From positions 2,914,001-2,978,000 of the forward strand of contig NZ_CP073315.1 of NCBI RefSeq assembly GCF_018140925.1: a stretch of DNA of 64,000 bases. The letters are read 5' to 3'. Position 1 is the first letter of the stretch; each line of letters begins with the position of its first letter. The notes beneath the pieces were generated by a model. That model did no database searches. It was given only the letters and a program-made list of their open reading frames with translations, and was not told the DNA's origin. Both the position numbers and the translations under genes were made by a program. The stretch comes from Psychrobacillus sp. INOP01 (GTDB lineage Bacteria > Bacillota > Bacilli > Bacillales_A > Planococcaceae). Positions 8,482 to 16,388 of this stretch are shown here, in pieces.

Positions 8482-8805
8482 GCTGTATGAGAGAGGTTTG
8501 CGTCTATACGAGAGAGCGCAGTATCAATATGAGAGCAAAACGTGATTATACGAGAGCGAATCCGATCTATACGAGATTGCGATGCTGTACGAGAGAGAAT
8601 TGGGCTTATACGAGAGAGCACAGTATCTATACGAGAGTAAAACGTGCTTATATGAGAGTGCATCCGATCTATACGAGATTGCTATGCTGTATGAGAGAGA
8701 ATTGGGCTTATACGAGAGAGCACAGCATCTATACGAGAGTAAAACGTGCTTATACGAGAGAGAATCCGATCTATATGAGAGCAAAACGTGCCAATACGAG
8801 AGACT
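8482..8805 (+). repeat. 21-bp-phased word array, TATACGAGAG family
   Basis: Sixteen words of the form TATACGAGAG (variants TATGAGAG, CGAGAT). The G of GAGAG lies at 8489, 8510, 8531, 8552, 8573, 8591, 8612, 8633, 8654, 8675, 8693, 8714, 8735, 8756, 8777 and 8798. All steps are 21 bp except two of 18. The 18-bp steps recur once per higher-order unit of 102 bp (four 21s plus one 18), and the fillers also repeat with that period. The array fills the gap between the terminator at 8443-8479 and yhdT. Because 102 is a multiple of 3, both strands stay open and produce spurious repetitive reading frames. Confidence 0.9.
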
Positions 8806-8905
8806 CATCCCCAAAAACCCAACCTTTTCGCACCCCACCTCTTAACAACTGAATTTATCTTCGCTATACTAGAGTGAAACATTAGGAACAGCAGGAGTGG
8901 ATGAA

Positions 8906-9166
8906 ATGGATCCTAGATTTAAGATTGCACATCGGGAGGCACTGATTGGAGTTGCGCTCGCAATTGTGCATTTTATATGGTGGTTTGGCTTTGCGTATGG
9001 GCTTGGCTCAAAACCGGTAGAGGAGTATTCCTATATTCTCGGATTTCCGGATTGGTTTTTTTATAGCTGTATTGTCGGTTTTATACTTGTGGCGATTACG
9101 GTTATTGTTCTTGTGAAATTCGTGTTGAAGGATGTTTCGTTAGAGGAAGAGGGGGATGAGCTGTGA
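8906..9166 (+). CDS. yhdT: YhdT-family small membrane protein
   Basis: An 86-residue protein with two membrane segments (about residues 14-34 and 52-76), matching the DUF997/YhdT family that is habitually encoded before panF. I chose ATG 8906 because AGGAG (8893-8897) lies 8 nt upstream. GTG 8897 is in frame but falls within the ribosome binding site. The stop overlaps the panF GTG start by 4 nt, so the two are translated together. It is presumed to be an accessory subunit of the pantothenate transporter; its exact role is unknown. Confidence 0.8.
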   Translation: MDPRFKIAHREALIGVALAIVHFIWWFGFAYGLGSKPVEEYSYILGFPDWFFYSCIVGFILVAITVIVLVKFVLKDVSLEEEGDEL

Positions 9167-10611
9167 ATATACAAGTAATCATCCCAATGATCATTTTTCT
9201 TGCCATTATTTTTTTCATTGGCTTTTGGTCTAGTAAGAAATTAGAATCATCGACTGGTGGCTTTCTACAGGAATACTTTTTAGGTGGGCGCGAGCTTGGC
9301 GGATTTGTATTGGCCATGACGATGGTAGCTACGTATGGTAGTGCCTCGAGTTTCCTAGGGGGACCAGGAACCGCATACACGATGGGCTTTGGCTGGGTAT
9401 TACTTGCCATGACTCAAGTAGTGACGAGTTATTTTGTCCTGCTTATTCTTGGGAAAAAGTTTGCGATTTTAGCTCGAAAATATAACGCAATCACACTAAT
9501 TGATTTCCTAAAAGTGCGCTATAACAATAGTAAGGCGGTTGTATTACTTGCAGCTGCTAGCATCATTATCTTTTTATTTTCCGCAATGACAGCTCAGTGG
9601 GTTGGTGGCGGTCGTTTAATAGAGTCGCTAACTGGCTTGAAGTATACAACTGCATTATTTATTTTCGCTGTCTCAGTACTTGTTTACGTAGTCATTGGTG
9701 GTTTCCGGGCAGTGGCGGTAACGGACGCCGTGCAAGGTGGAGTCATGGTCATCGGGACGCTCGTGTTACTTATCGCAGTCATTATCGCAGGTGGTGGAGT
9801 ACCAAATATTATGCAGGACCTTTTGAACGAAAATCCAAATCTTGTAACTCCATATGGCAATGAAGGGAATTTATCAGCCGCCTATGTATCATCATTTTGG
9901 ATACTCGTAGGAGTAGGGGTTGTCGGGCTCCCGCAAATGGCAGTTCGCGCAATGTCCTACAAAAACACACGATCAATGCACCGTGCACTAGTGATTGGAA
10001 CGCTTGTTACTGGTTTTATCATGCTGAATATGCATCTCATCGGCATTTTTGCTCGACCTGTTATGCCTGGGATTGAAGTGGCAGACACAGTGATTCCGCT
10101 TGTTGCCCTGAAAATTCTACCAGCATGGCTAGCTGGGATAGTACTTGCTGCGCCACTTGCAGCGATCATGTCAACAGTAGATTCCCTGCTCATCCTAGTA
10201 AGTTCTTCTATTGTAAAAGATGTTTATATTAACTATATCAATCCAAATGCAACCGAGAAAAAAGTGAAAACCTTAAGCTTTGGGGTAACAACACTTTTAG
10301 GCACCATCGTCTTTTTATTAGCACTAAATCCACCTGAACTATTAATCTTTTTGAATTTATTTGCTTTTGGTGGACTCGAGGCAGCCTTTATTTGGCCGAT
10401 TGTACTAGGCTTGTACTGGTCATATGGCAACAAATACGGAGCAGTTGCTTCAATGATTACAGGAATCGTTTCCTATATTGCGCTCCATTTTTACAACGAA
10501 GCATATGGAAATCTATTCGACATTCATACGGTGGTAATACCGGTTATCTTATCGTTAATTGCCTATATGTCATTCAGTTTATTGATCAAAAGAACAAAAT
10601 ATATATATTAA
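9163..10611 (+). CDS. panF: Sodium/pantothenate symporter
   Basis: A 482-residue sodium:solute symporter (SSS) family protein with about 13 membrane segments. Family hallmarks include the early EYFLGGRELGGFVLAMT segment, GSASSFLGGPG, and the Na-site region STVDSLLILVSSS. Length and the preceding yhdT identify it as PanF, which imports pantothenate (vitamin B5) for coenzyme A synthesis. It starts with GTG inside the yhdT stop. An EamA transporter follows 15 nt later behind AAGGAGA and is probably in the same transcript. Confidence 0.9.
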   Translation: MNIQVIIPMIIFLAIIFFIGFWSSKKLESSTGGFLQEYFLGGRELGGFVLAMTMVATYGSASSFLGGPGTAYTMGFGWVLLAMTQVVTSYFVLLILGKKFAILARKYNAITLIDFLKVRYNNSKAVVLLAAASIIIFLFSAMTAQWVGGGRLIESLTGLKYTTALFIFAVSVLVYVVIGGFRAVAVTDAVQGGVMVIGTLVLLIAVIIAGGGVPNIMQDLLNENPNLVTPYGNEGNLSAAYVSSFWILVGVGVVGLPQMAVRAMSYKNTRSMHRALVIGTLVTGFIMLNMHLIGIFARPVMPGIEVADTVIPLVALKILPAWLAGIVLAAPLAAIMSTVDSLLILVSSSIVKDVYINYINPNATEKKVKTLSFGVTTLLGTIVFLLALNPPELLIFLNLFAFGGLEAAFIWPIVLGLYWSYGNKYGAVASMITGIVSYIALHFYNEAYGNLFDIHTVVIPVILSLIAYMSFSLLIKRTKYIY

Positions 10612-10626
10612 CAAGGAGATCCTCAG

Positions 10627-11544
10627 ATGAATAAGTGGAAAATATATGCAATGCTCGTATTTGTCATGTTCGCTTGGGGAGCTAACGTATCACTACTCAA
10701 ATACATGGTGGAAGAAGTCCAACCAGTAACACTTACCGCATTTCGAATATTCGTAGCGGGCTTAGTCGTATTGCCGATTTTATGGAAAATGAAACTACTG
10801 CGTAAACCAACGTCTAGTGAATGGAAATACATTTTACTCGGAACGCTTACCAATGTGGTAGCCCATCACTATTTTCTAAACATAGGATTGTCCATTACAA
10901 GTGCAACCCACGGAGGACTAATTTTAGGAACTGGACCTATGCTGACAGCAATCTCAGCAGCGATTATTTTAAAATATTTCCCTTCAAAATTTCAGTGGTT
11001 AGGACTTATAATTGGTCTAACTGGGGTTGCAGTATCTATCCTAGTAGGCAGTGAAACCATGGGAGCAAATCTAGGTGATTTTTATGTGTTCCTAGCGATA
11101 CTTGTCCAAGTATTAAGTTTTATGGTGGTGAGTAAGGCTTCTAAAACATTGGATCCACGATTGCTCACAGTCTATATGCTACTAATCGGTGCGGTAATTC
11201 TATTTGTGATCAGTCTCATTCAAGAGCCAGGTGCCATCAAACAATTTGCAGAAACAACACCGACATTTTGGACAGTTTTCTTTGCTTCGGCTGTTGTATC
11301 AACGGCAATTGGTCATCTTATATACAATTATGCGGTAGGACAAGCTGGTGCAACGAAAGCAGCAATATTCATGAACTTAAACCCATTGTTTTCATTAATA
11401 ATTTCTGCACTATTTTTAGGAGAGGTATTGCATCTCAATCATTTCCTAGGACTTATCTTAATCGTAGCAGGTGTCATGTTAGGTTCAGGAGCTGCGGAAG
11501 ATTTATGGAAGAAACGAAACAAAAGTTTAAAACGAGACATTTGA
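10627..11544 (+). CDS. EamA-family (DMT) transporter
   Basis: A 305-residue protein with about ten membrane helices in two EamA repeats. The first starts AMLVFVMFAWGANVSLLKY; the second starts near GDFYVFLAILVQVLSFMVVS and ends in the typical LGEVLHLNHFLGLILIVAGV. Members export amino acids or metabolites in the drug/metabolite transporter superfamily. ATG 10627 follows AAGGAGATCCTCAG. It lies 15 nt after panF. The substrate cannot be read from sequence. Confidence 0.85.
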   Translation: MNKWKIYAMLVFVMFAWGANVSLLKYMVEEVQPVTLTAFRIFVAGLVVLPILWKMKLLRKPTSSEWKYILLGTLTNVVAHHYFLNIGLSITSATHGGLILGTGPMLTAISAAIILKYFPSKFQWLGLIIGLTGVAVSILVGSETMGANLGDFYVFLAILVQVLSFMVVSKASKTLDPRLLTVYMLLIGAVILFVISLIQEPGAIKQFAETTPTFWTVFFASAVVSTAIGHLIYNYAVGQAGATKAAIFMNLNPLFSLIISALFLGEVLHLNHFLGLILIVAGVMLGSGAAEDLWKKRNKSLKRDI

Positions 11545-11591
11545 CTTATGATATAATGGGTAAAAATAATTAATGTCTAATTGTAAAGTAG

Positions 11592-11636
11592 TCCTTTTAG
11601 TTCTATAATGAAATGAATGATTATAGAACTAAAGGA
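11592..11636 (+). promoter_or_regulatory. Hairpin that buries the ribosome binding site
   Basis: The 18 bases 11592-11609 pair with the 17 bases 11620-11636 (one bulged T) around a 10-nt loop. The 3' arm contains AAAGGA (11631-11636), the only Shine-Dalgarno sequence for the GTG start at 11645. There is no T-run after it, so it does not look like a terminator of the upstream gene. As drawn, it would block translation unless melted or bound. Confidence 0.6.
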
Positions 11637-11644
11637 ATGATTAA

Positions 11645-12037
11645 GTGGACTACAGAGACTTATTAAAACAGATTAATAATAGCATGGAAAAACTGGACTT
11701 GATATCTGCAAGAAAATATATAGAGCAAAACCTCGAATTAGTAGGGAATTATAGACATCTGTTACGTAGTAATGGAAGAGCATTATTCGACTTTTTAAGA
11801 AACGAGAAAGATTCTGGTCGTGAGCCGTTAGACAGAAGGGAAATGACCATTCTCTATTCCATTAATAGATATGCGAGCTCCTTTGATATTCGAGGGTTAA
11901 AATTGCTTGTTAATAATTACCCTGATTTACTCATGAGACAAGAAATTCAAGCTTATTTAAACGATGATGCTTTAACCCTATTAGAAAGCTTGAATGTAAT
12001 TCAAAAGAATCAAGAAACAATCCCAGTCTCTCACTGA
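11645..12037 (+). CDS. Small helical protein, paralogue A
   Basis: A 130-residue soluble protein that starts at GTG behind the sequestered AAAGGA. It is all-helical and charged, with no known motif. It is clearly paralogous to the next gene: both begin with D-[YF]-x-[DE]-LLKQ[IL]N and share SARKYIE, HLLR/QLLR, REMT/HEMT and a YSIN core in the same order. The pair are adjacent in direct orientation and look like a tandem duplication. I do not recognise the family. Regulation of translation by the leader hairpin seems likely for this copy only. Confidence 0.7.
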   Translation: MDYRDLLKQINNSMEKLDLISARKYIEQNLELVGNYRHLLRSNGRALFDFLRNEKDSGREPLDRREMTILYSINRYASSFDIRGLKLLVNNYPDLLMRQEIQAYLNDDALTLLESLNVIQKNQETIPVSH

Positions 12038-12139
12038 AAACTCCCATATTGCGTTCTTCTAGGTTCAAAGTGTCCATATACACAAGGAAACCTATAGCCT
12101 ATACTTACATAAAGGCTACTTTGCAAAAGGAGCAATATA

Positions 12140-12514
12140 ATGGACTTTCAAGAATTGTTAAAACAACTTAATAAAAGTATAGATAGTTTAGATTTAGTAT
12201 CAGCTAGAAAGTATATCGAAGAAAATATAGATATATTAACAAAAAACAGACAACTTTTACGTGGCAATTCTAGGGCAATGTTTGATCTCATCAAACAGAA
12301 AATAGATACAGGTGAAAAACCATTAAGCCGTCATGAAATGACCGTAATCTATTCCATAAATACGTATGCTACTAAATTCGATCTTACTGGACTCAAGTTA
12401 GTAGTGAACAACAACCGAGAACTCTTCCTAAATGAAGAAATAAAACAGTACTTAAACGAAGACGCTAAAACGCTCCTTCAAGGCATGAAAGTACTCCGCA
12501 AAAAAGAATCATAA
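12140..12514 (+). CDS. Small helical protein, paralogue B
   Basis: A 124-residue soluble helical protein, paralogous over its whole length to the gene at 11645-12037. It starts with ATG 12140 behind AAAAGGAGCAATATA, an open and strong ribosome binding site, unlike the hairpin-bound site of its sister. A terminator overlaps the region just after the stop. A decayed stretch resembling part of that terminator (ATTGCGTTCTT) follows the first copy, supporting a tandem duplication that included downstream sequence. The function is unknown. Confidence 0.75.
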   Translation: MDFQELLKQLNKSIDSLDLVSARKYIEENIDILTKNRQLLRGNSRAMFDLIKQKIDTGEKPLSRHEMTVIYSINTYATKFDLTGLKLVVNNNRELFLNEEIKQYLNEDAKTLLQGMKVLRKKES

Positions 12515-12527
12515 TACGTCATCAAAC

Positions 12528-12553
12528 GAACGCATAAATTGCGTTCTTTTTTT
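12528..12553 (+). terminator. Rho-independent terminator
   Basis: GAACGCA-TAAAT-TGCGTTC followed by a T run. A short phased word array starts directly after it. Confidence 0.85.
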
Positions 12554-12573
12554 ATGTATAAATATTCCGCTTT

Positions 12574-12643
12574 GCAAGAAAAAACCACCGTTCCGCAAGT
12601 AAAGGTAGTCAAAGAGCAAGTAACTCCAAAACGAGCGCAAGTA
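12574..12643 (+). repeat. 21-bp-phased word array, GCAAGTAA family (copy 2)
   Basis: Four words with G at 12574 (GCAAGAAA), 12595 (GCAAGTAAA), 12616 (GCAAGTAAC) and 12637 (GCAAGTAAA), exactly 21 bp apart. The array is directly downstream of the terminator at 12528-12553. Confidence 0.8.
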
Positions 12644-12661
12644 AAAATAATTTTTTTTCAT

Positions 12662-12695
12662 CCGACCCCCATAAAAAGGACAAGCCCCTCGAATA
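12662..12695 (+). promoter_or_regulatory. Possible sigma-I promoter
   Basis: A C-rich CCGACCCCC (12662-12670) and CGAATA (12690-12695) are 19 nt apart. Sigma-I promoters of Bacillus are described as having C-rich -35 and CGAA-type -10 elements. The sigI gene lies less than 1 kb downstream, which makes this reading attractive, but the spacing was not checked against a validated set. Confidence 0.35.
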
Positions 12696-12743
12696 ACTAA
12701 GTGTCCGAACAAAAGGACAAATTCTATACGAGGTGATGAGAAA

Positions 12744-13406
12744 ATGCAGATGAAATTTAAGAAAACCGGAGCAGCTCTATTAGTAGCGACAATTACGTTA
12801 ACTGGAGCAAGTTATGCGTGGGCAAACGAAAATCTGTTTGATACGGTAGATTTGAACGAAGTACTTGATCAAAAAGAAACTGAAACTGTTGAAGCACCGA
12901 AAACTTCTACACCAGTTGTTACAACGGATGATACAGTAGGATGGGATATTGAAATTCCAGAAGGATACACTGCTGGAAACCTAGCGGCCCTATCCAAAGC
13001 TTACGAAAATGCCGGTAATGAAACTGCTAAAGCAGCGATTAAACGTAATGCAGAACGCGCAATTGCAAAATTTGAAGCTAAACAAGCAGAAGTTACTGAA
13101 ACACCGAAACAAGAAGAACCTAAAACAGAAGACCCTATAGTTCAGCCTCCTGTGTCCGAACAGCCGAAAACAGAAGTACCTGTAACAGAAACTCCTGTAG
13201 TAGAGCCTGTTAAAGAAGAACCTGTAGTGAAACAACCAATAAAAGAAACTAAACAAGCTGCAAAAGAAGAAAGAAAAGCTCTACAACAAGAACAAAAAGA
13301 AGAACGCAAAGCACTACAAGCTGAACATAAAGAAGAAAAGAAAGCTATGAAAGAAGAACACAAAGCTGAAAAACAAGAAAACAAAAAGAACAAAGACCAA
13401 AAATAA
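12744..13406 (+). CDS. Secreted protein with Pro/Glu repeats and a charged coiled-coil tail
   Basis: A 220-residue protein. Signal peptide residues 1-28 (cleavage after SYAWA). A helical segment at about 72-113 (AALSKAYENAGNETAKAAIK). A Pro/Glu/Val-rich region of repeated ETPVVEP/EEPVV type at about 114-165. A highly charged Lys/Glu/Ala tail at about 170-220 (EERKALQ repeats), probably a long helix. Start ATG 12744 follows GAGGTGATGAGAAA. It lies just upstream of sigI-rsgI, behind a possible sigma-I promoter, so it may be a sigma-I target with a wall-related role. I do not recognise the family. Confidence 0.7.
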   Translation: MQMKFKKTGAALLVATITLTGASYAWANENLFDTVDLNEVLDQKETETVEAPKTSTPVVTTDDTVGWDIEIPEGYTAGNLAALSKAYENAGNETAKAAIKRNAERAIAKFEAKQAEVTETPKQEEPKTEDPIVQPPVSEQPKTEVPVTETPVVEPVKEEPVVKQPIKETKQAAKEERKALQQEQKEERKALQAEHKEEKKAMKEEHKAEKQENKKNKDQK

Positions 13407-13512
13407 ATCCATTTCAAATAAAACACTATTATATAAGGATGAAATAAATCGTGTAGATACTTTTAATTTCGTCTAGTATTCTAAGTAAATATTAAATTAA
13501 AAATAGCACCGC

Positions 13513-13541
13513 TTTTCATTCTCCACTCAGCCGAGTACAAT
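13513..13541 (+). promoter_or_regulatory. Sigma-A promoter of sigI-rsgI
   Basis: TTTTCA, 17 nt, TACAAT, ending about 37 nt before the sigI start codon. Confidence 0.45.
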
Positions 13542-13577
13542 AATAGGTTCAGGGAAACATGGGAACGGAGGGTATAT

Positions 13578-14327
13578 ATGCTCCTGTCAATTATGCAAGG
13601 TCTATTCAAAACAAAGCCAAAACAAAATATGCAAGAGCTTATAACAAAGGCGCAAGCAGGTGATAAGGAGGTTCTAAATGACCTCCTTCTTGCCCATACC
13701 CAATTTTCGAAAAAAACAGCCAGTTTCATATGTAAACGAGCTATTGATGAGCAAGATGAGGAATTCAGTATTGCTTTAAATGGATGTCATGAGGCGATAA
13801 ATGCATACAATCCAACTGAAAATACTTCATTCCAAACATTTGCCCACTTAATTATAAAAAGACGCCTCATTGATTTTATCCGAAAAGAAACGGTTCGAAA
13901 TAAAAAAGAATTACTCTTCGATAACGGTGAAAATGAGTCAGAGGATGAACATTTTTCATTAAAACAGCATGCTGTAACTACATATTCGGAAGAACAATTT
14001 AAAGAAACAAGACGAGATGAACTGATAAAATACAGTAAATTATTATCCAACTTTAACTTATCATTTGACGAACTGACAAAAGTAGCACCGAAGCATAAGG
14101 ACGCTAGAAAAACAGCCTTTCAAACAGCTCAAATTATCGCAGGTTCGGAAGAGCTATATGCACTTTTAATAGAAAATAAGAAATTACCATTGAAAGAGAT
14201 AGAGGCACTGGTGGAAGTATCAAGAAAAACATTGGAACGACAACGAAAATACATAATTGCAGTTGTACTTCTATTAAACAGTGACTTCGTTTATATAAAA
14301 GACTACGTGAAAGGAGAAATCATCTGA
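13578..14327 (+). CDS. sigI: RNA polymerase sigma factor SigI
   Basis: A 249-residue sigma-70-family protein of the SigI class. Region 2 lies at about residues 65-105 (AYNPTENTSFQTFAHLIIKR, then RLIDFIRKE). A C-terminal DNA-binding segment at about 205-240 includes LKEIEALVEVSRKTLERQRK. SigI responds to heat and cell-envelope stress in Bacillus and to polysaccharides in clostridia. ATG 13578 follows GGAGGG. The stop overlaps the rsgI start (TGATG), so sigma factor and anti-sigma factor are made together. Identification rests on the paired gene, the length and the region-2 motif. Confidence 0.92.
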   Translation: MLLSIMQGLFKTKPKQNMQELITKAQAGDKEVLNDLLLAHTQFSKKTASFICKRAIDEQDEEFSIALNGCHEAINAYNPTENTSFQTFAHLIIKRRLIDFIRKETVRNKKELLFDNGENESEDEHFSLKQHAVTTYSEEQFKETRRDELIKYSKLLSNFNLSFDELTKVAPKHKDARKTAFQTAQIIAGSEELYALLIENKKLPLKEIEALVEVSRKTLERQRKYIIAVVLLLNSDFVYIKDYVKGEII

Positions 14328-15193
14328 TGCGCAAATATAGAGGCATTGTTTGTGAAAAGAAGGCGACCTACTCTGTTTTTCTTACAGAAGATGGCGAGTT
14401 CCTTCGTGGAGCACCACTTATTGCAACTGCTCAAATAGGTGATGAAGCAGAGTTTCAATTAATTGCTTCAGCCACATCTTCAAAACGAATGAAGCCAATT
14501 TTCATAGCCCCAGCCTTAATAGCAGCAGTCCTACTTATATTTTTAGTTGCATCATGGTTTCCCCAAACAACTACTGCCTACGCCTACATACAAGTTGAAG
14601 GTGATTCGACTATTGAAATCGGGGTAGACGAGGAAGGCAATGTTATTTCCCTTCATTCAACTACAGGAGTGATAAAAGATTGGGAGGGTCAATCAATCAA
14701 TTTGGTGTTAGCAAAAGCAGTAGAGCAAGTAAGTACCGACAAGAAAGATCTTGCTGTCACAACCGTTTATGAAAAAAAAGACAAACCGAAGCTAAAAAAA
14801 CAAATTGAAAAAGCGGTCCAAGAAGTAAAAAAAGCAAATCCATCTTCTGAAGAGAATTCTGTGGAGACAAAACCAAAAAATGTACAACCTAAACAAGAAA
14901 AAACAAAGCCTCCTGGACAAGTTAAAAAAGAGGAAAAGTTACCAAATCCATCAGCAACAAATACAGAACAAAAGAATCCACCAACTGAAAAACCACTAGC
15001 GGATAAGGAAAATAAAAACGAATCAAAAATCAATAAAAAACTACCGGCAAAAGAAAACAAACAAAACAATAATTCTGATAGCAATCCAGGTCAAGAGAAG
15101 AAAAAGAACGAAGATAAATCGAATAACGGAAACGCCCCCGTTAAAAACAATGGTAACAATGGCGGTGGTAACAATAAAAATTCCGATAACTAA
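14327..15193 (+). CDS. rsgI: Anti-sigma-I factor RsgI
   Basis: A 288-residue single-pass membrane protein. The cytoplasmic N-terminal domain (1-50, YRGIVCEKKATYSVFLTEDG) is the RsgI sigma-binding fold. A membrane helix lies at about 58-78. An extracellular conserved domain at about 83-150 (AYAYIQVEGDSTIEIGVDEE) is followed by a long Lys/Asn/Pro-rich low-complexity tail ending in Gly/Asn. It holds SigI at the membrane until a signal triggers cleavage or release. The tail has no carbohydrate-binding module, unlike many clostridial versions. It is coupled to sigI by overlap and followed by a strong terminator. Confidence 0.92.
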   Translation: MRKYRGIVCEKKATYSVFLTEDGEFLRGAPLIATAQIGDEAEFQLIASATSSKRMKPIFIAPALIAAVLLIFLVASWFPQTTTAYAYIQVEGDSTIEIGVDEEGNVISLHSTTGVIKDWEGQSINLVLAKAVEQVSTDKKDLAVTTVYEKKDKPKLKKQIEKAVQEVKKANPSSEENSVETKPKNVQPKQEKTKPPGQVKKEEKLPNPSATNTEQKNPPTEKPLADKENKNESKINKKLPAKENKQNNNSDSNPGQEKKKNEDKSNNGNAPVKNNGNNGGGNNKNSDN

Positions 15194-15197
15194 TCCA

Positions 15198-15235
15198 AAC
15201 CCCCTTTGCGCAAAGTGAAGGGGGGTTATTTTATT
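15198..15235 (+). terminator. Rho-independent terminator
   Basis: AACCCCCTT / AAGGGGGGTT stem followed by ATTTTATT, ending sigI-rsgI. Confidence 0.8.
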
Positions 15236-15276
15236 AACTCATCAGAAAAATATTTACGAACTAATTAAAAATACAT

Positions 15277-15305
15277 TTGACTTTATAATTATGCAGTATT
15301 ATACT
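15277..15305 (+). promoter_or_regulatory. Sigma-A promoter of argCJBD
   Basis: TTGACT (15277-15282), 17 nt, TATACT (15300-15305), about 30 nt before argC. The AT-rich spacer (TTATAATTATGCAGTAT) and downstream bases could hold an ArgR/AhrC half-site, but I cannot confirm a full ARG box. Confidence 0.7.
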
Positions 15306-15335
15306 AATCATTATCTTACGGTTGGAGTGATAAGA

Positions 15336-16370
15336 ATGAAAATAGGAATTATAGGGGCGACGGGTTATGGTGGTCTTGAGTTAATAAGATTATTGCATAA
15401 TCATCCGGAAGCCGAGCGTATTGATTTATTCACTTCTTCAGAAGAAGGAATGCAATTTTCGAATAAATATACACATTTAATGAATATTTACGATCAAGAG
15501 CTTCTAGCGATCGAACATAATAGACTAACAGAATACGATGTCATTTTTACGAGTACTCCCTCAGGGGTATCTACCGAGATTTTGCCTTCTTTAATAGGAA
15601 GAGGTCCAAAACTTATTGATTTATCCGGGGACTTCCGTTTGAAAAACCCAATAGACTACGAGCAGTGGTACAAAAAAACACCTGCTCCTCTAGATGCCAT
15701 CGAAAAAAGTGTCTACGGTCTAACAGAGTGGAACGAAGCCGCAATTAGGCAAGCTGATTTAATCGCAAATCCAGGATGCTACCCGACAGCAATACTACTT
15801 TCATTGCTACCATTACTAAAGGAAAACTTAATCGACGGGGCGAATCTCATCATAGATGCTAAGAGTGGCGTTTCAGGAGCAGGTAACAAACCATCTCAAA
15901 TGACGCACTTTAGCGAAACAAACGAAAACACTGCAATTTACAAAATACATCAACACCAACATATACCGGAAATCGAACAGGCGATTAACATATTTGCGTG
16001 TCTTGCATCACCCATCACTTTTACGACACATCTTGTTCCAATGACCAGAGGAATTTTAGCAACAAGCTATGCCTCTCTTAAACCGAACGTAACCGAGAAC
16101 CAATTGACAAACGCATTAAAAGAAACATATGCAAACCATCCATTCGTGCGAATCATTGAACAAACGAACAAATTCGGTACAAATCAAGTATACGGCTCTA
16201 ATTTCTGCGATATTCACGTGAAAGTCGACCCGCGCACAAATCGAGCAACAATCGTTTCGGTCATCGACAATCTCGTAAAAGGAGCAGCTGGTCAGGCAAT
16301 TCAAAATATGAACGTACAATTTAATTTCGACCAAACGACAGGTCTTCAGCAAGTCCCGCTATTTATCTAA
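15336..16370 (+). CDS. argC: N-acetyl-gamma-glutamyl-phosphate reductase
   Basis: A 344-residue NADPH-dependent reductase, step 3 of arginine synthesis from glutamate. N-terminal Rossmann motif IGIIGATGYGGLELIRLL; the catalytic Cys is in ANPGCYPTA (about residue 148), with the typical KSGVSGAG and HQHIPEIEQ segments. I chose ATG 15336 because TTGGAGTGAT lies 4-8 nt upstream and the protein then begins directly with the family's MKIGIIGATG. An in-frame ATG 45 nt earlier lies within the promoter. It is the first gene of argCJBD, 18 nt before argJ. Confidence 0.95.
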   Translation: MKIGIIGATGYGGLELIRLLHNHPEAERIDLFTSSEEGMQFSNKYTHLMNIYDQELLAIEHNRLTEYDVIFTSTPSGVSTEILPSLIGRGPKLIDLSGDFRLKNPIDYEQWYKKTPAPLDAIEKSVYGLTEWNEAAIRQADLIANPGCYPTAILLSLLPLLKENLIDGANLIIDAKSGVSGAGNKPSQMTHFSETNENTAIYKIHQHQHIPEIEQAINIFACLASPITFTTHLVPMTRGILATSYASLKPNVTENQLTNALKETYANHPFVRIIEQTNKFGTNQVYGSNFCDIHVKVDPRTNRATIVSVIDNLVKGAAGQAIQNMNVQFNFDQTTGLQQVPLFI

Positions 16371-16388
16371 AAAGAGGAGGAATAACCG

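Noticed and set aside
8482-8805. CRISPR array
   Set aside because: Repeats are only about 10-12 nt, spacers 8-9 nt and repeated between units, and no cas genes are present.
8478-8852. Repetitive proteins (LSYK..., YERE... patterns) encoded on either strand of the arrays
   Set aside because: The frames stay open only because the 21-bp step is a multiple of three. They lack ribosome binding sites, and the same pattern arises in several frames at once. The similar leucine-rich frames at 19471-19775 and 21182-21621 were rejected for the same reason.
15283-15335. Full ARG box (AhrC operator) before argC
   Set aside because: Only a poor half-site can be seen in the AT-rich promoter; not enough to annotate.
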